From the NCBI GenBank assembly GCA_001899635.1, contig MKVQ01000040.1, forward strand, positions 3,915 through 67,914: a stretch of 64,000 nt of DNA. Reading direction: 5' to 3'. The number at the start of each line of letters is the position of its first letter. Within the stretch, counting starts at the first letter, position 1. The notes beneath the pieces were generated by a model. That model was not told the origin of the DNA, made no database searches, and saw only the letters and a list, made by a program, of their open reading frames with translations. The stretch comes from Myxococcales bacterium 68-20. GTDB taxonomy: Bacteria; Myxococcota_A; Polyangia; Polyangiales; Polyangiaceae. A program made the position numbers and the translations under genes. Shown piece after piece: positions 15,810 through 24,283 of the stretch.

Positions 15810-17599
15810 TGAATGCTCGAATGATTGGGGTTGCTGCGCCGCTCATCCTCGCCGTCTTCGCGGCGGTAGCATGCGTGGACGACAGGGATGGATTCGTATC
15901 CGAGGGGCCCCGCGACTTCGGAGGTGATGCGGGAAGCGACGCGCCAGCGGCCTCGCTGTGTCCGTTCCAGTGTTCACTCGACGGCCGATCGATCGTTCGA
16001 GCGTGTACAGGCGAAGTCGTCGAGCAATGTCCGCCGGAGCTCGCGTGTGGCGAGGCGCGTTGTCAGGCGCCGTGCGCGGCAGCGGCGGCGGATGCGCGTT
16101 CGGACGGATGCGAGTTCTATTTTCAAGCTCCGCGGTTCAAGAGGAATCTCCGTCAATCTTGTTTTGCGATGTTCGTCGTGAATACGTCGATTCAGGCGGT
16201 CGACCTCTCCCTGGATATCGATGGTGCGTCGCTAGATATATCGAAGTCTGTCTACCGGACGACTGCCGGCGATGCCACGTTGATCCCTCATAGCGGTTCG
16301 CTTGCGTCGGGCGAGAGCGCAATCCTCTTCGTCTCGGATCAAGACCCAAGCAAGCCTACCACCGGCAACGGCGCGGCTTGTCCGTACGGCGTGGTCCCTG
16401 CCACGTATCAGGACGATCTCCCGAACGGCACCGGCTATGCGCCTGCGTTCCATCTGAAGTCGAACGTGCCTGTAGCCGTCACCTCGATGTACCCCTTCGG
16501 GGGCGCGATCAGTCATTTTCCAACGGCATCGCTTCTGCTCCCGGTAGCGACATGGTCGAAGGAGCACATCCTCATCAACGGCTGGGAGACCGGGTACAGC
16601 GGTGAGCCGGCCGCGCAGATCGTCGCGTCCGAGGATGACACCGAGGTGACCATCACTCCGACCCGTGACATCCAAGACGGCTCTGGCGTCGTCGGGGCAT
16701 TGGCCGGAACGCCAGCTTCCTACCGGCTCGCAAAGGGGCAGCTCCTTCAGATCACGCAGAGCGAGGAGCTCTCCGGAAGCATCGTCTCCTCGACGAAGCC
16801 GACGACCATCTTCGGAGGTCATTCCGCTGCGGACATCCCCACCACCGGAGGGACGGCCGACGTCCTGGCTCAACAGATACCAGGCTTCGATCGCTGGGGC
16901 TCCGAGTACGTCGGTGTCGGCTACCGGCCGCGCCTCGGCAACGAACACGAGCTCGTGGGATACCGCATCGTCGCGGCACGTGACGGGACGCGCCTCGAGT
17001 ATGACCCGCAGATCCCTGCCGGCGCTCCCGTCACGATGTCTGCTGGCGAGGTGGCCATGTTCGCTCACGGGACGGGGAATGCCTTCGTCGTCCGTACGCA
17101 GGACGCCGAGCATCCGATCTATGTCTCGGCCCACATGAGCGGCCAGAGACAGGGCTTCGAAGGGCCTGCCGGCGGTGACACCTCGTTCGCACAGCGGGGC
17201 GATCCGGAGTTCGTCAACGTCATTCCGACGAGCCAATACCTGAGCTCATATAGCTTTTACGCGGATCCAACGTACGGTGATTCGTCCCTCGTCGTCGTGA
17301 GGGCCAAGAGCGGCGGGCAGTTCAAGGACGTCTGGCTCGAATGCGCCGGCAACCTCACGGGCTTTCGCCCCATCGGGACGAGAGGTGATTACGAGTACGT
17401 CCGAGTCGATCTCAGTCGCGACGACGGACCCGGCGACAAGTTCGGTGACGGGGTCTGTCAAACAGGTCGCCACCGCATGAGAAGTGAGGGGCCCTTCACA
17501 GCGACCCTGTGGGGCTGGGACTACTGCGCGAGCTACGCGTACCCCGGTGGAACCGCGCAGCGTAAGCTCGTGGAGACGCCGCTCGTGCCGGTCAATTGA
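15809..17599 (+). CDS. Cassette A gene 8: IgGFc-binding-domain lipoprotein
   Basis: 596 residues; ATG 15809 overlaps the RCC1 stop, preceded by AGGAAG. Lipobox AVAC (Cys22), then CPFQCSLDGRSIVRACTGEV and further Cys pairs (about 45-100), then the IgGFc-binding N-terminal domain (about 110-590): PVAVTSMYPFGGAISHFPTA, SEDDTEVTITPTRDIQDGSG, STKPTTIFGGHS, QIPGFDRWGSEYVGVGYRPR, terminal YASYAYPGGTAQRKLVETPL. The paralogue at 28128 is much closer than the one at 100. Role as adhesin or surface-recognition protein is inferred from domain type and lipid anchor only. Confidence 0.82.
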   Translation: MNARMIGVAAPLILAVFAAVACVDDRDGFVSEGPRDFGGDAGSDAPAASLCPFQCSLDGRSIVRACTGEVVEQCPPELACGEARCQAPCAAAAADARSDGCEFYFQAPRFKRNLRQSCFAMFVVNTSIQAVDLSLDIDGASLDISKSVYRTTAGDATLIPHSGSLASGESAILFVSDQDPSKPTTGNGAACPYGVVPATYQDDLPNGTGYAPAFHLKSNVPVAVTSMYPFGGAISHFPTASLLLPVATWSKEHILINGWETGYSGEPAAQIVASEDDTEVTITPTRDIQDGSGVVGALAGTPASYRLAKGQLLQITQSEELSGSIVSSTKPTTIFGGHSAADIPTTGGTADVLAQQIPGFDRWGSEYVGVGYRPRLGNEHELVGYRIVAARDGTRLEYDPQIPAGAPVTMSAGEVAMFAHGTGNAFVVRTQDAEHPIYVSAHMSGQRQGFEGPAGGDTSFAQRGDPEFVNVIPTSQYLSSYSFYADPTYGDSSLVVVRAKSGGQFKDVWLECAGNLTGFRPIGTRGDYEYVRVDLSRDDGPGDKFGDGVCQTGRHRMRSEGPFTATLWGWDYCASYAYPGGTAQRKLVETPLVPVN

Positions 17600-17717
17600 C
17601 GTAACGATCACGACGCGAAGCGGATGGCCACGCTCGCGAGCGCTCCGTCTGTTGAATCCGTCCTCCGGCCCCTTCGAGCGACAAGACTGCGTGCTCAATG
17701 CACAATGTTTCTTGCCG

Positions 17718-17768
17718 ACCGATCAGTGGCTCGACGCCTACGGCTTCTTCTCCGACTATTCGTACGCG
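17718..17768 (+). pseudogene. Relic of a fourth IgGFc-domain gene
   Basis: Bases 17718-17768 translate to TDQWLDAYGFFSDYSYA, nearly the same as TDQWLDTYGFFSDSNYD in the cassette 0 protein (bases about 1552-1602), and clearly unlike the equivalent segment of cassettes A and B (SQYLSSYSFYADPTYG). No other part of the gene is evident around it. It therefore marks a lost copy of the cassette-0 type between cassettes A and B. Confidence 0.6.
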
Positions 17769-17769
17769 A

Positions 17770-17922
17770 TCAGTCGATCGCGAGCAGCTCGATGGTGAAG
17801 ACCAGACGGCTGGATGAGGCGTCTCGTCGCGTCGCCGTAGGCGAGGGAGCCAGAGCGCCACAAGCGCGCCTTCTCGCTCGCGGCCATCATCCGCAAGAAT
17901 CTCTCCTCCTCCGTCAGCAGTC
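17770..17922 (-). pseudogene. C-terminal relic of an FKBP-type peptidyl-prolyl isomerase, frameshifted
   Basis: Reading the minus strand from 17922, one frame gives LLTEEERFLRMMAASEKARL then GSLAYGDATRR, and the adjacent frame gives SSSRLVFTIELLAID followed by TGA (17772-17770). LAYGD and LVF-x-IELL-x-I are the conserved end of FKBP isomerases, here separated by a frameshift. The front of the domain is missing. It abuts the IgGFc relic tail to tail. Confidence 0.45.
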
Positions 17923-17983
17923 TTCCTCGCGTTTCGAGCGGCTAGGCGCAGTGCTTTAGAGCGCGGACGTGGTGGAGCCGGGA

Positions 17984-18088
17984 TCAGGTCAGTGCGAGAC
18001 GACCTCGAACCTTGCAGAGCCGAACGGCCTCGGCCTTGAACTCCGGCGTGAACGAGCGCCGGGCCCTCCGTGTCTGTCGCTTCGGCAT
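17984..18088 (-). pseudogene. IS3-family OrfA transposase stub
   Basis: ATG at 18088 (preceded on the minus strand by GAGGAG) opens 34 codons reading MPKRQTRRARRSFTPEFKAE then AVRLCKVRGR before a premature stop at 17986-17984. RR-S-FTPEFKAEAV-x-L is the start of IS3-group OrfA proteins. The helix-turn-helix remainder, OrfB and terminal inverted repeats were not found. It is evidence of insertion activity between the cassettes. Confidence 0.65.
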
Positions 18089-18287
18089 CGAACACTCCTC
18101 GCGCATACTCGCTCTACTCGGGGTGTCCACGGAAGCGGGTGAGGATCACGCGCGTCCAGGACCGGAGCGTGGACACGACCCGCGGCCGTGTACATGACCG
18201 GCGCAAACTTTGGCGGAGGCAACCTCGGGACGGTTACAGTCGCGCTCGGACGGGGGCGAACGTCGGCTTCGCCCCCCGAAACGGCAG

Positions 18288-19565
18288 CTACCGCTCGGCC
18301 GAGCGCGCTTGCGCGGATGTTGGGCGCGCGCTCGAGCTTGGCGCTGCCCGCCTTTCCAGATTTGGCAGAAACACCGCAACTAGCCCGATCAGCGGCAGGT
18401 ACGCGCAGAGGCCATAGACATACTCGATGCCTCGCACGTCTGCGATTCGCCCCAGTACCGACGCGCCGATGCCGCCCATCCCGAAGGCGAATCCGAAGAA
18501 CAGGCCGGAGATCATGCCTACGCGTCCAGGGATCAGCTCCTGCGCATAGACCAGGATCGCCGAGAACGCCGAGGACAGGATGAGGCCGATGATCACGATC
18601 AGCACTCCGGTCCAGAACAAGTTTACGTGTGGCAAGAGCAGCGTGAACGGCGCCACACCCAGAATGGACGCCCAGATTACCCACTTGCGTCCGATGCGGT
18701 CGCCGATGGGACCGCCGAGCAGCGAGCCGGCGGCTACCGCGAAGAGGAACACGAATAGGTGTGTCTGCGCCGTGGGAACCTCCACGCCGAATTTGTGAAT
18801 CAGGTAGAAGGTGTAGTAGCTGTTGATGCTGGCCAGATAGAAATACTTGGAGAAGATCAGCACGCCCAGGATGAGCAGCGAGACGGCGATCTTTCCGCGC
18901 GTCAGCGGCAAAAGCTCCGTGTACCGGGCCTTGGCTTTGCCACGAACGGCATGGTGGTCGCGATACCAGCGGCTCACCTGTAGCAGCACCACGATGGCCA
19001 GCAGCGTTGCCCCCGAGAACCACGCCACGCTGCCTCGCCCATTCGGCACGATGATCCACGCGGCCAGTAGCGGTCCGAGCGATGTACCGGCATTGCCGCC
19101 CACCTGGAAGAGCGACTGCGCCAGTCCGTAGCGCCCTCCCGACGCCATGCGCGCCACGCGCGAGGATTCAGGATGGAAGACCGAGGACCCGATGCCCACC
19201 AGCGCAGCGGCGAGCAACAACGTGGGGAAATTGGGGGCCGAGGCGAGTAGCAGCAGGCCGCCCAGCGTGAAGACCATGCCGACCGGCAAAGAATACGGCA
19301 TCGGCTTCTTGTCGGTGATCATGCCTACCGCCGGCTGCAGTAGCGAGGCGGCGAGCTGGTACGTGAGCGTGATCGTGCCGATCTGGCCGAAGCTGAGGTC
19401 GAAGTCGCTCTTGAGGATGGGATAGATGGCCAGGATCAACGACTGGATCATGTCGTTGAGCAGGTGCGAAAAACTGATTGCCCCCAAGATTCGGAAGTCG
19501 GTGCCGTGTTCGGTGCGTGCGGCGGGGGCCGCCGGGAGCGGCGTGTCATCAACGCGGGGTCGCAT
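18288..19565 (-). CDS. fsr: Fosmidomycin-resistance-type MFS exporter
   Basis: 425 residues with about 12 transmembrane helices. It follows E. coli Fsr closely along its length: ILGAISFSHLLNDMIQSLIL, GSSVFHPESSRVARMASGGR, GLAQSLFQVGGNAGTSLGPL, FSKYFYLASINSYYTFYL, GGPIGDRIGRKWVIWASILG, SGLFFGFAFGMGG. Fsr is an inner-membrane major-facilitator efflux pump that exports fosmidomycin when overexpressed; its natural substrate is uncertain. It is divergent from an AraC regulator (19691) with a 125-base gap, the usual layout for a regulator-exporter pair. The pair separates cassettes A and B and looks like a laterally acquired module, because its proteins resemble those of Gammaproteobacteria more than the surrounding ones do. 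Confidence 0.9.
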   Translation of the reverse strand: MRPRVDDTPLPAAPAARTEHGTDFRILGAISFSHLLNDMIQSLILAIYPILKSDFDLSFGQIGTITLTYQLAASLLQPAVGMITDKKPMPYSLPVGMVFTLGGLLLLASAPNFPTLLLAAALVGIGSSVFHPESSRVARMASGGRYGLAQSLFQVGGNAGTSLGPLLAAWIIVPNGRGSVAWFSGATLLAIVVLLQVSRWYRDHHAVRGKAKARYTELLPLTRGKIAVSLLILGVLIFSKYFYLASINSYYTFYLIHKFGVEVPTAQTHLFVFLFAVAAGSLLGGPIGDRIGRKWVIWASILGVAPFTLLLPHVNLFWTGVLIVIIGLILSSAFSAILVYAQELIPGRVGMISGLFFGFAFGMGGIGASVLGRIADVRGIEYVYGLCAYLPLIGLVAVFLPNLERRAAPSSSARPTSAQARSAER

Positions 19566-19690
19566 GGGCTCTCTCGGGTCGGATGCAGCAAGTCGGCGCG
19601 GGTTGCGACGCCGGGGTCCTCACTCTAGGGTGACAAGGCTCGGCCCGCTCGCATCAGCGGGTCACTTTCTGTCGAGTTTGGGCAAAACCG

Positions 19691-20473
19691 GTGCGTAACA
19701 CCCTCGCCGACGCCTTCGAGAGCACGCCTCGCGACGTGATCGCGACCGGCAACGAGTACCCGTCCCACTACGTCCTGGCAGCTCATGCGCACCGGCGCAG
19801 CCAGCTCTTGTACGCCTCGTCCGGTGTGCTGACCGCCATCACCGGCGAAGGCAGCTGGGTGGTGCCCCCGCGTCGCGCGCTGTGGATCCCTGCCGGGGTC
19901 TCGCACGAGGTGCACATGGATGGCCCCGTCTCCACGCGCAGCGCCTACGTCATCCAGGAGGCGACGTTTGCGGCTGGGCTGCCGCAACATTGCCAGGTCA
20001 TCGCCGTGTCGCCTCTGCTCCACGAGCTGCTGCAGGAGGCGGTGGACCTTCCGCCAGAATACGATCTCGGTGGCCGCGATGGCCGCGTGATGGCCCTGCT
20101 GCTGGACGAGATCCGCCACGCGCCGGCGCTGCCACTCAGCACACCCTTGCCGCGCAATAAGCGACTATCCGCGCTCTGCCGCAAATTGCTCGAGCGCCCA
20201 TCGCAGGAAACCAAAATTGACGACATGGCCCAGCGCGCCGGCATGAGCCGACGCAGTTTCACGCGCGCCTTTCGTGCCGAGACCGGCATGAGCTTCACCG
20301 CTTGGCGCCAGCAGGCGTGCTTGCTCGCGGCGTTGACCCGACTGGGCAAAGGCGAGCCCATCACGCGGGTGGCGATCGACCTTGGCTACGGCAATCCCAG
20401 CGCCTTCACTGCTGCATTCCGACGTGTGCTGGGCGCGGCGCCGAGTCGGTATCTCAGCGCACCGAAACGGTGA
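19691..20473 (+). CDS. AraC-family regulator (cupin + AraC HTH), divergent from fsr
   Basis: 260 residues from GTG 19691. N-terminal cupin (about 15-100: SHYVLAAHAHRRSQLLYASS, WVVPPRRALWIPAGVSHEVH) and C-terminal double helix-turn-helix (about 160-258: MAQRAGMSRRSFTRAFRAET, VAIDLGYGNPSAFTAAFRRV, PSRYL). This short cupin-AraC class commonly controls an adjacent efflux gene, as with NimR in E. coli. Divergent position suggests it regulates fsr and itself from the 19566-19690 region. No relation to the downstream cassette B is evident. Confidence 0.85.
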   Translation: MRNTLADAFESTPRDVIATGNEYPSHYVLAAHAHRRSQLLYASSGVLTAITGEGSWVVPPRRALWIPAGVSHEVHMDGPVSTRSAYVIQEATFAAGLPQHCQVIAVSPLLHELLQEAVDLPPEYDLGGRDGRVMALLLDEIRHAPALPLSTPLPRNKRLSALCRKLLERPSQETKIDDMAQRAGMSRRSFTRAFRAETGMSFTAWRQQACLLAALTRLGKGEPITRVAIDLGYGNPSAFTAAFRRVLGAAPSRYLSAPKR

Positions 20474-20621
20474 GTACCGGCACGGCCTTCCGGCGAATGT
20501 CGGTCGAACCCGCATGAGCCGGCGGCGCGGGGCCAAGAAGAAAGGGGCAACTTGCTCGTGGGGGCCGGCCGTCATGGAGGAACCTCCTCTCGGGAGTGAA
20601 GCTTCAGCTACAGTTCGGCGC

Positions 20622-21677
20622 GTGAAGGTCTTGCCGCAGGCGATCGCGCTGGTGGGCATTCTCTGCCTGTCGACCAGTGCTCTCGCCGTGCCGCGCTCGG
20701 ACCTTCCGCTCGAGCTGACGTGGTCGGTTCCGGCAGGATGTCCCGACAGCGGGGTTGTGCGCTCGGGCGTCGAACGCATCGTGAAGGACACGCGCGCGAC
20801 GCCGGTGATGGCGGACGGGCGCATCGTCGCCGTCGAAGGCGGCTTCAAGCTCGAGCTTTCGATGCGGGTCGAGGACGTCACGGAGACCCGGACGGTCAAA
20901 GCGCCGCTCTGCGCAACGTTGGCGGATGCCTCGGCGGTCCTGATCGCGCTCGCGCTCGACTCGAAGAAGGACGCGCCTCCGCCTCCGGCCTCGATCGAGC
21001 GCGATGATGTCCTCGCGCTCGAGCCCGGCGTGGACGAGCCTCCGTCGAACGGAGCTCACGCTCCGGCGGCTCGTCGCGAGGAGCAGCGAAGGGCTCCGCG
21101 TCCGGAGCATTCGACGGGAGCTCGCCCTGGAGAGCAGCCGGGCGCTCGCCGATCAGCTCTGCAGTTTGGCCTTGCACTCGCTCCGGCCTTGGAGCTTGGA
21201 ACGCTCCCACGTGCGAGCGCGGGGCTCTGGTCGCACGGGGTGCTCCGGCACGGACGCTTTCGCGCCGGAGTGAGCGGCTCGGTGTGGCTTCGCCAGCGGC
21301 CTACCTTCGACGGTGACGGACGGGCAGGTGCCGCGTTCGACATGTTGCAAGGCGCGCTGTTCGGCTGTTTCATGAGCCCGCTCTGGCGGCTGGCTCTTGG
21401 CCCGTGTGCCAATGGCCAGGTGTCGTACGTCGTCGTCGAAGGGTTCGGAATTCGCATGCCTCAGCGGCAGGCAACGCTCTGGCCATCCGTGGGAGCTGGC
21501 CTCCTTGGAGAATGGAGCTTCGGGCGTGTCGGCTTGTTCGCACGCGCCGACCTCGCGGCCTCGATCGGCGCGCCGAGCTTTGCGCTCATGACGAGGGCGG
21601 CGGATGGCACGTCTCTCTACGACCCGAGCGGGATCGTCAGCCGTTTCGTCGTTGGAGCCGAAATCGTCATCCCGTAG
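20622..21677 (+). CDS. Cassette B gene 1: secreted/outer-membrane protein, paralogue of 8030 gene
   Basis: 351 residues from GTG 20622 (signal peptide PQAIALVGILCLSTSALAVP); an in-frame ATG at 20574 would add 16 residues and cannot be excluded. The N-terminal domain has Cys at PAGCPDSG and APLCATLADASAVLIALAL as in the cassette A protein, followed by an Arg/Pro/Glu-rich linker (about 130-180) and a beta-rich C terminus (about 185-351) resembling a small outer-membrane barrel (GHVL-type strands such as ASAGLWSHGVLRHGRFRAGV). 43 bases before the sigma gene. Function unknown; sensor or porin-like role inferred from position. Confidence 0.65.
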   Translation: MKVLPQAIALVGILCLSTSALAVPRSDLPLELTWSVPAGCPDSGVVRSGVERIVKDTRATPVMADGRIVAVEGGFKLELSMRVEDVTETRTVKAPLCATLADASAVLIALALDSKKDAPPPPASIERDDVLALEPGVDEPPSNGAHAPAARREEQRRAPRPEHSTGARPGEQPGARRSALQFGLALAPALELGTLPRASAGLWSHGVLRHGRFRAGVSGSVWLRQRPTFDGDGRAGAAFDMLQGALFGCFMSPLWRLALGPCANGQVSYVVVEGFGIRMPQRQATLWPSVGAGLLGEWSFGRVGLFARADLAASIGAPSFALMTRAADGTSLYDPSGIVSRFVVGAEIVIP

Positions 21678-21720
21678 CAACTTTCTGAACGATTTGCGGG
21701 GCTGCCGGAAGCTTACGGGT

Positions 21721-22323
21721 ATGACGCTCGGTGCCGGCGAGGCCTGGATTGAAGGTCGGCTCTCCGGCGCACCCCAAGCCGTGACCACGCCATCGGCCCA
21801 GGAGTTTGCAGAGCTCTACAGAACGCATTGGGCCTACGTGTGGAAGAGCGCGAGGCGGCTGGGCGTGCCAGCCGAAGAGGTGGAAGACGTCGTTCAAGAG
21901 ACCTTCCTCACGCTTCACCGTGTTCTTCATGACCAGGAGCCGCAAAGGTCGCTGAACGGTCTCCTCTTCTCGATCCTCCTTCGGATCATTCAGAGGCAAC
22001 GACGCTCGAAGCGTCGGCGGCTTGCCGTGCGCGAGGAAGTAGCTCTCGCCCATCAGGCCATCGAGCCAATCGATCCTGGTCCTGACAAGACCGCCGAGGC
22101 TGCGGAGTCGCTCCGCATCCTCGAGGAAATCATGGACCGACTCGATCCGGCCAAGCGCGTCGTTCTCGTCTTGGCGGAGCTCGAGGGGAAACCGGTCGTC
22201 GAGATCGCTGAAATCCTGGGCATCAACATCAACACCGCTGCCACCCGCTTACGACGTGCGCGCGAGTTCGTGGAGGCGAGCCTTGCCCGCTACGAGGCAC
22301 GTGAGCGACGGAGGTTCAAGTGA
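21721..22323 (+). CDS. Cassette B gene 2: ECF-type sigma factor
   Basis: 200 residues. ATG 21721 (GGAAG upstream) is preferred to in-frame codons inside the previous gene. Region 2 about 30-92 (LYRTHWAYVWKSARRLGV, EEVEDVVQETFLTLHRVLHD) and region 4 about 133-185 (PVVEIAEILGININTAATRL). Length and domain order are normal for ECF factors. Its stop overlaps the GTG of the membrane regulator by four bases. Region 4 differs from that of the cassette A sigma, so the two probably read different -35 sequences. Confidence 0.88.
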   Translation: MTLGAGEAWIEGRLSGAPQAVTTPSAQEFAELYRTHWAYVWKSARRLGVPAEEVEDVVQETFLTLHRVLHDQEPQRSLNGLLFSILLRIIQRQRRSKRRRLAVREEVALAHQAIEPIDPGPDKTAEAAESLRILEEIMDRLDPAKRVVLVLAELEGKPVVEIAEILGININTAATRLRRAREFVEASLARYEARERRRFK

Positions 22324-23081
22324 CTGTGGACGGAAAAAAGAAGCTCTCGATCCTTCAGCCGATGGCCGACGCGTACGAGCCGTCAACTGAAGAGGGACAG
22401 CGCGTCTTTCGAAAGCTGCAGGCGACCCTCTATGAGGGGGCTCCGTCTTCGCCGGAAAGGGCGTTGCCAGTGAACGCCATGACGTTCCTCGGTCTTTGTT
22501 GCGTCGCAGGAGTGCTCGCCTTGGGTTCCATGGTGTACGGCCGTCACGCCTCGGGGCCCGCTTCGGACACGATGTCGAAAGAGAACGTGGCCGACGTGTC
22601 TTCGCCCAAGCTCGCGAGCTCCGGCACATCTAGGGAGGGAGACATTCAACTTCCAGAATCGTTGGGCGACAGCGATAATTCAGTTCCCTGCGTTGCGGTC
22701 GACGACTTGCCCGAGCTTGTCGGAACGGCTCCAACGCAAGCGATGCCGATTCCGGCACGCTCCCGTCCTCCAATCGCGATCGCCTCGGCCGCGGTGGAAG
22801 AGAGCACACTGGAGCGGGAAGCGCGCTTGATCGCTGGGGCGGACAGCGCCCTACGCGACGGAGATGCCCCGCGCGCGCTCGCGCTCCTGGACGAGCACGC
22901 GCGCCTCTTTCCGCAAGGCTGGCTGGCGAGCGATCGCGCAGGCGAGCGAGTCCTCGTACTGTGCGCTTTAGGCCAGCATGAACGCGCCATCCGCGAGGCG
23001 GAGGCATTCTTACAAGGGCGCGCACCGAGCCCTCTCACGCGTCGGATCGCGGGAAGCTGCGCCGGGGACCTGGGAAAATGA
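22320..23081 (+). CDS. Cassette B gene 3: single-pass membrane protein, probable sigma regulator
   Basis: 253 residues from GTG 22320 overlapping the sigma stop. Cytoplasmic N terminus about 1-51 (EEGQRVFRKLQATLYEG), one transmembrane segment about 52-73 (AMTFLGLCCVAGVLALGSMV), a low-complexity spacer, and a helical TPR-like tail about 165-250 (ADSALRDGDAPRALALLDEH, GQHERAIREAEAFLQG). Same topology as the cassette A gene although the spacer is not conserved. No zinc anti-sigma motif. Overlaps the Cys-rich gene by ATGA. Confidence 0.65.
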   Translation: MTVDGKKKLSILQPMADAYEPSTEEGQRVFRKLQATLYEGAPSSPERALPVNAMTFLGLCCVAGVLALGSMVYGRHASGPASDTMSKENVADVSSPKLASSGTSREGDIQLPESLGDSDNSVPCVAVDDLPELVGTAPTQAMPIPARSRPPIAIASAAVEESTLEREARLIAGADSALRDGDAPRALALLDEHARLFPQGWLASDRAGERVLVLCALGQHERAIREAEAFLQGRAPSPLTRRIAGSCAGDLGK

Positions 23082-24283
23082 CCATGAAGCGCTATCTTTT
23101 CGGAGTTGTCCTTTTTGTGCCGCTCCTGACGATACCCTCATGCGGGTCGGAGCGCGTCTTCATCGGCGCCGACTGCGAAACAGGGTTCTGCGACGCTGGG
23201 ACCGCATCGAGCTTCGGGGGCCCCGACGCGGGGGATGCGGCCGCGCCTGAGCAGATTAGCGACCTCACCTCGTATTGCCCATCGAACAAGTGTCCCGAGG
23301 GATACACGAATTGTCCGAATTCGCGATTCCCCTGCGACGTCAACTTGCGGACGGACCTGCGCAACTGTGGCGCGTGTGGTGTCGTCTGCCCGCTCCCCAC
23401 GGGGCGCGAATGGTACGAGTGCGTGGACGGGCACTGCGTTCCCCAATGTCTGTCCCAGCCTCCGACCTTCGATTGTGATGGGCTCCCCGACAACGGCTGC
23501 GAAGCCAATATCTCGAACGACTCTTGCGGGGGGTGCGGAATCAAGTGCACGGACCCCGCCAAGCCGTGTGTGAAGCGGGATCTGTCGAACGACTACGGTT
23601 GCGGGTGCAAAGATGACAAGCTTCTGTGTTTTGGAAGTTGTGTCGATGTTACGACTCACGACAACCATTGTGGTCGATGCGGGAACTCATGTCCTCGCAG
23701 GGGAGATGGGGGTGTCCTCGACCCGAATGCGCATATGTACTATGGGTGCCTGGACAGCCAGTGCGGTCGTCCGAAATGCGACAGCAACTGGGGTAACTGC
23801 GATGGCGACTTCGGGAACGGGTGTGAGGCGAGTCTGCGTACGGCCGAAAACTGCGGCGCTTGCGGGAACGCGTGCGCTCCGGGGGAGGAGTGCAAAATCG
23901 ATCCCTATGTCGGGCCCAAATGCATGTGCTCCGACGGAAAGACGTTCTGCCCGCAATCGCCCGACCTTCTCTACGGCTATTGCGTCGATACCGCCTCCGA
24001 CCCGGACAACTGCGGGGGATGTGGCAACTCATGCGTCGTGAGCGCAGGATCCGTCATTGGGACGTGCGTGAATGGAATGTGCGTCAGGCAGTGCGCTGCC
24101 GGACGAGCCGATTGCAACGGGAATACGATCGATGGCTGTGAGGTGAACTCCGATAGCGATCCCCGAAACTGCGGCGGATGCGGAATCACCTGCGATGCGG
24201 TTGCCGGTCAAGCGTGCGTTGGCGGTAGGTGTGTGGTGGAGCCGTGCGATCGAGACGCGGGCAGCGCCGGAGGTCCGCAATGA
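23078..24283 (+). CDS. Cassette B gene 4: Cys-rich repeat lipoprotein
   Basis: 401 residues, ATG 23078 (a second in-frame ATG at 23084). Lipobox TIPSC (Cys22). The segment LTSYCPSNKCPEGYTNCPNS matches cassette A almost residue for residue, then NCGxCG repeats (RNCGACGVVC, DSCGGCGIKC, NHCGRCGNSC, ENCGACGNAC, DNCGGCGNSC, RNCGGCGITC) and DCNGNTIDGCEVN. Disulfide-rich extracellular scaffold. It ends with AGQACVGGRCVVEPC as in cassette A. Translationally coupled to both neighbours. Confidence 0.8.
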   Translation: MTMKRYLFGVVLFVPLLTIPSCGSERVFIGADCETGFCDAGTASSFGGPDAGDAAAPEQISDLTSYCPSNKCPEGYTNCPNSRFPCDVNLRTDLRNCGACGVVCPLPTGREWYECVDGHCVPQCLSQPPTFDCDGLPDNGCEANISNDSCGGCGIKCTDPAKPCVKRDLSNDYGCGCKDDKLLCFGSCVDVTTHDNHCGRCGNSCPRRGDGGVLDPNAHMYYGCLDSQCGRPKCDSNWGNCDGDFGNGCEASLRTAENCGACGNACAPGEECKIDPYVGPKCMCSDGKTFCPQSPDLLYGYCVDTASDPDNCGGCGNSCVVSAGSVIGTCVNGMCVRQCAAGRADCNGNTIDGCEVNSDSDPRNCGGCGITCDAVAGQACVGGRCVVEPCDRDAGSAGGPQ

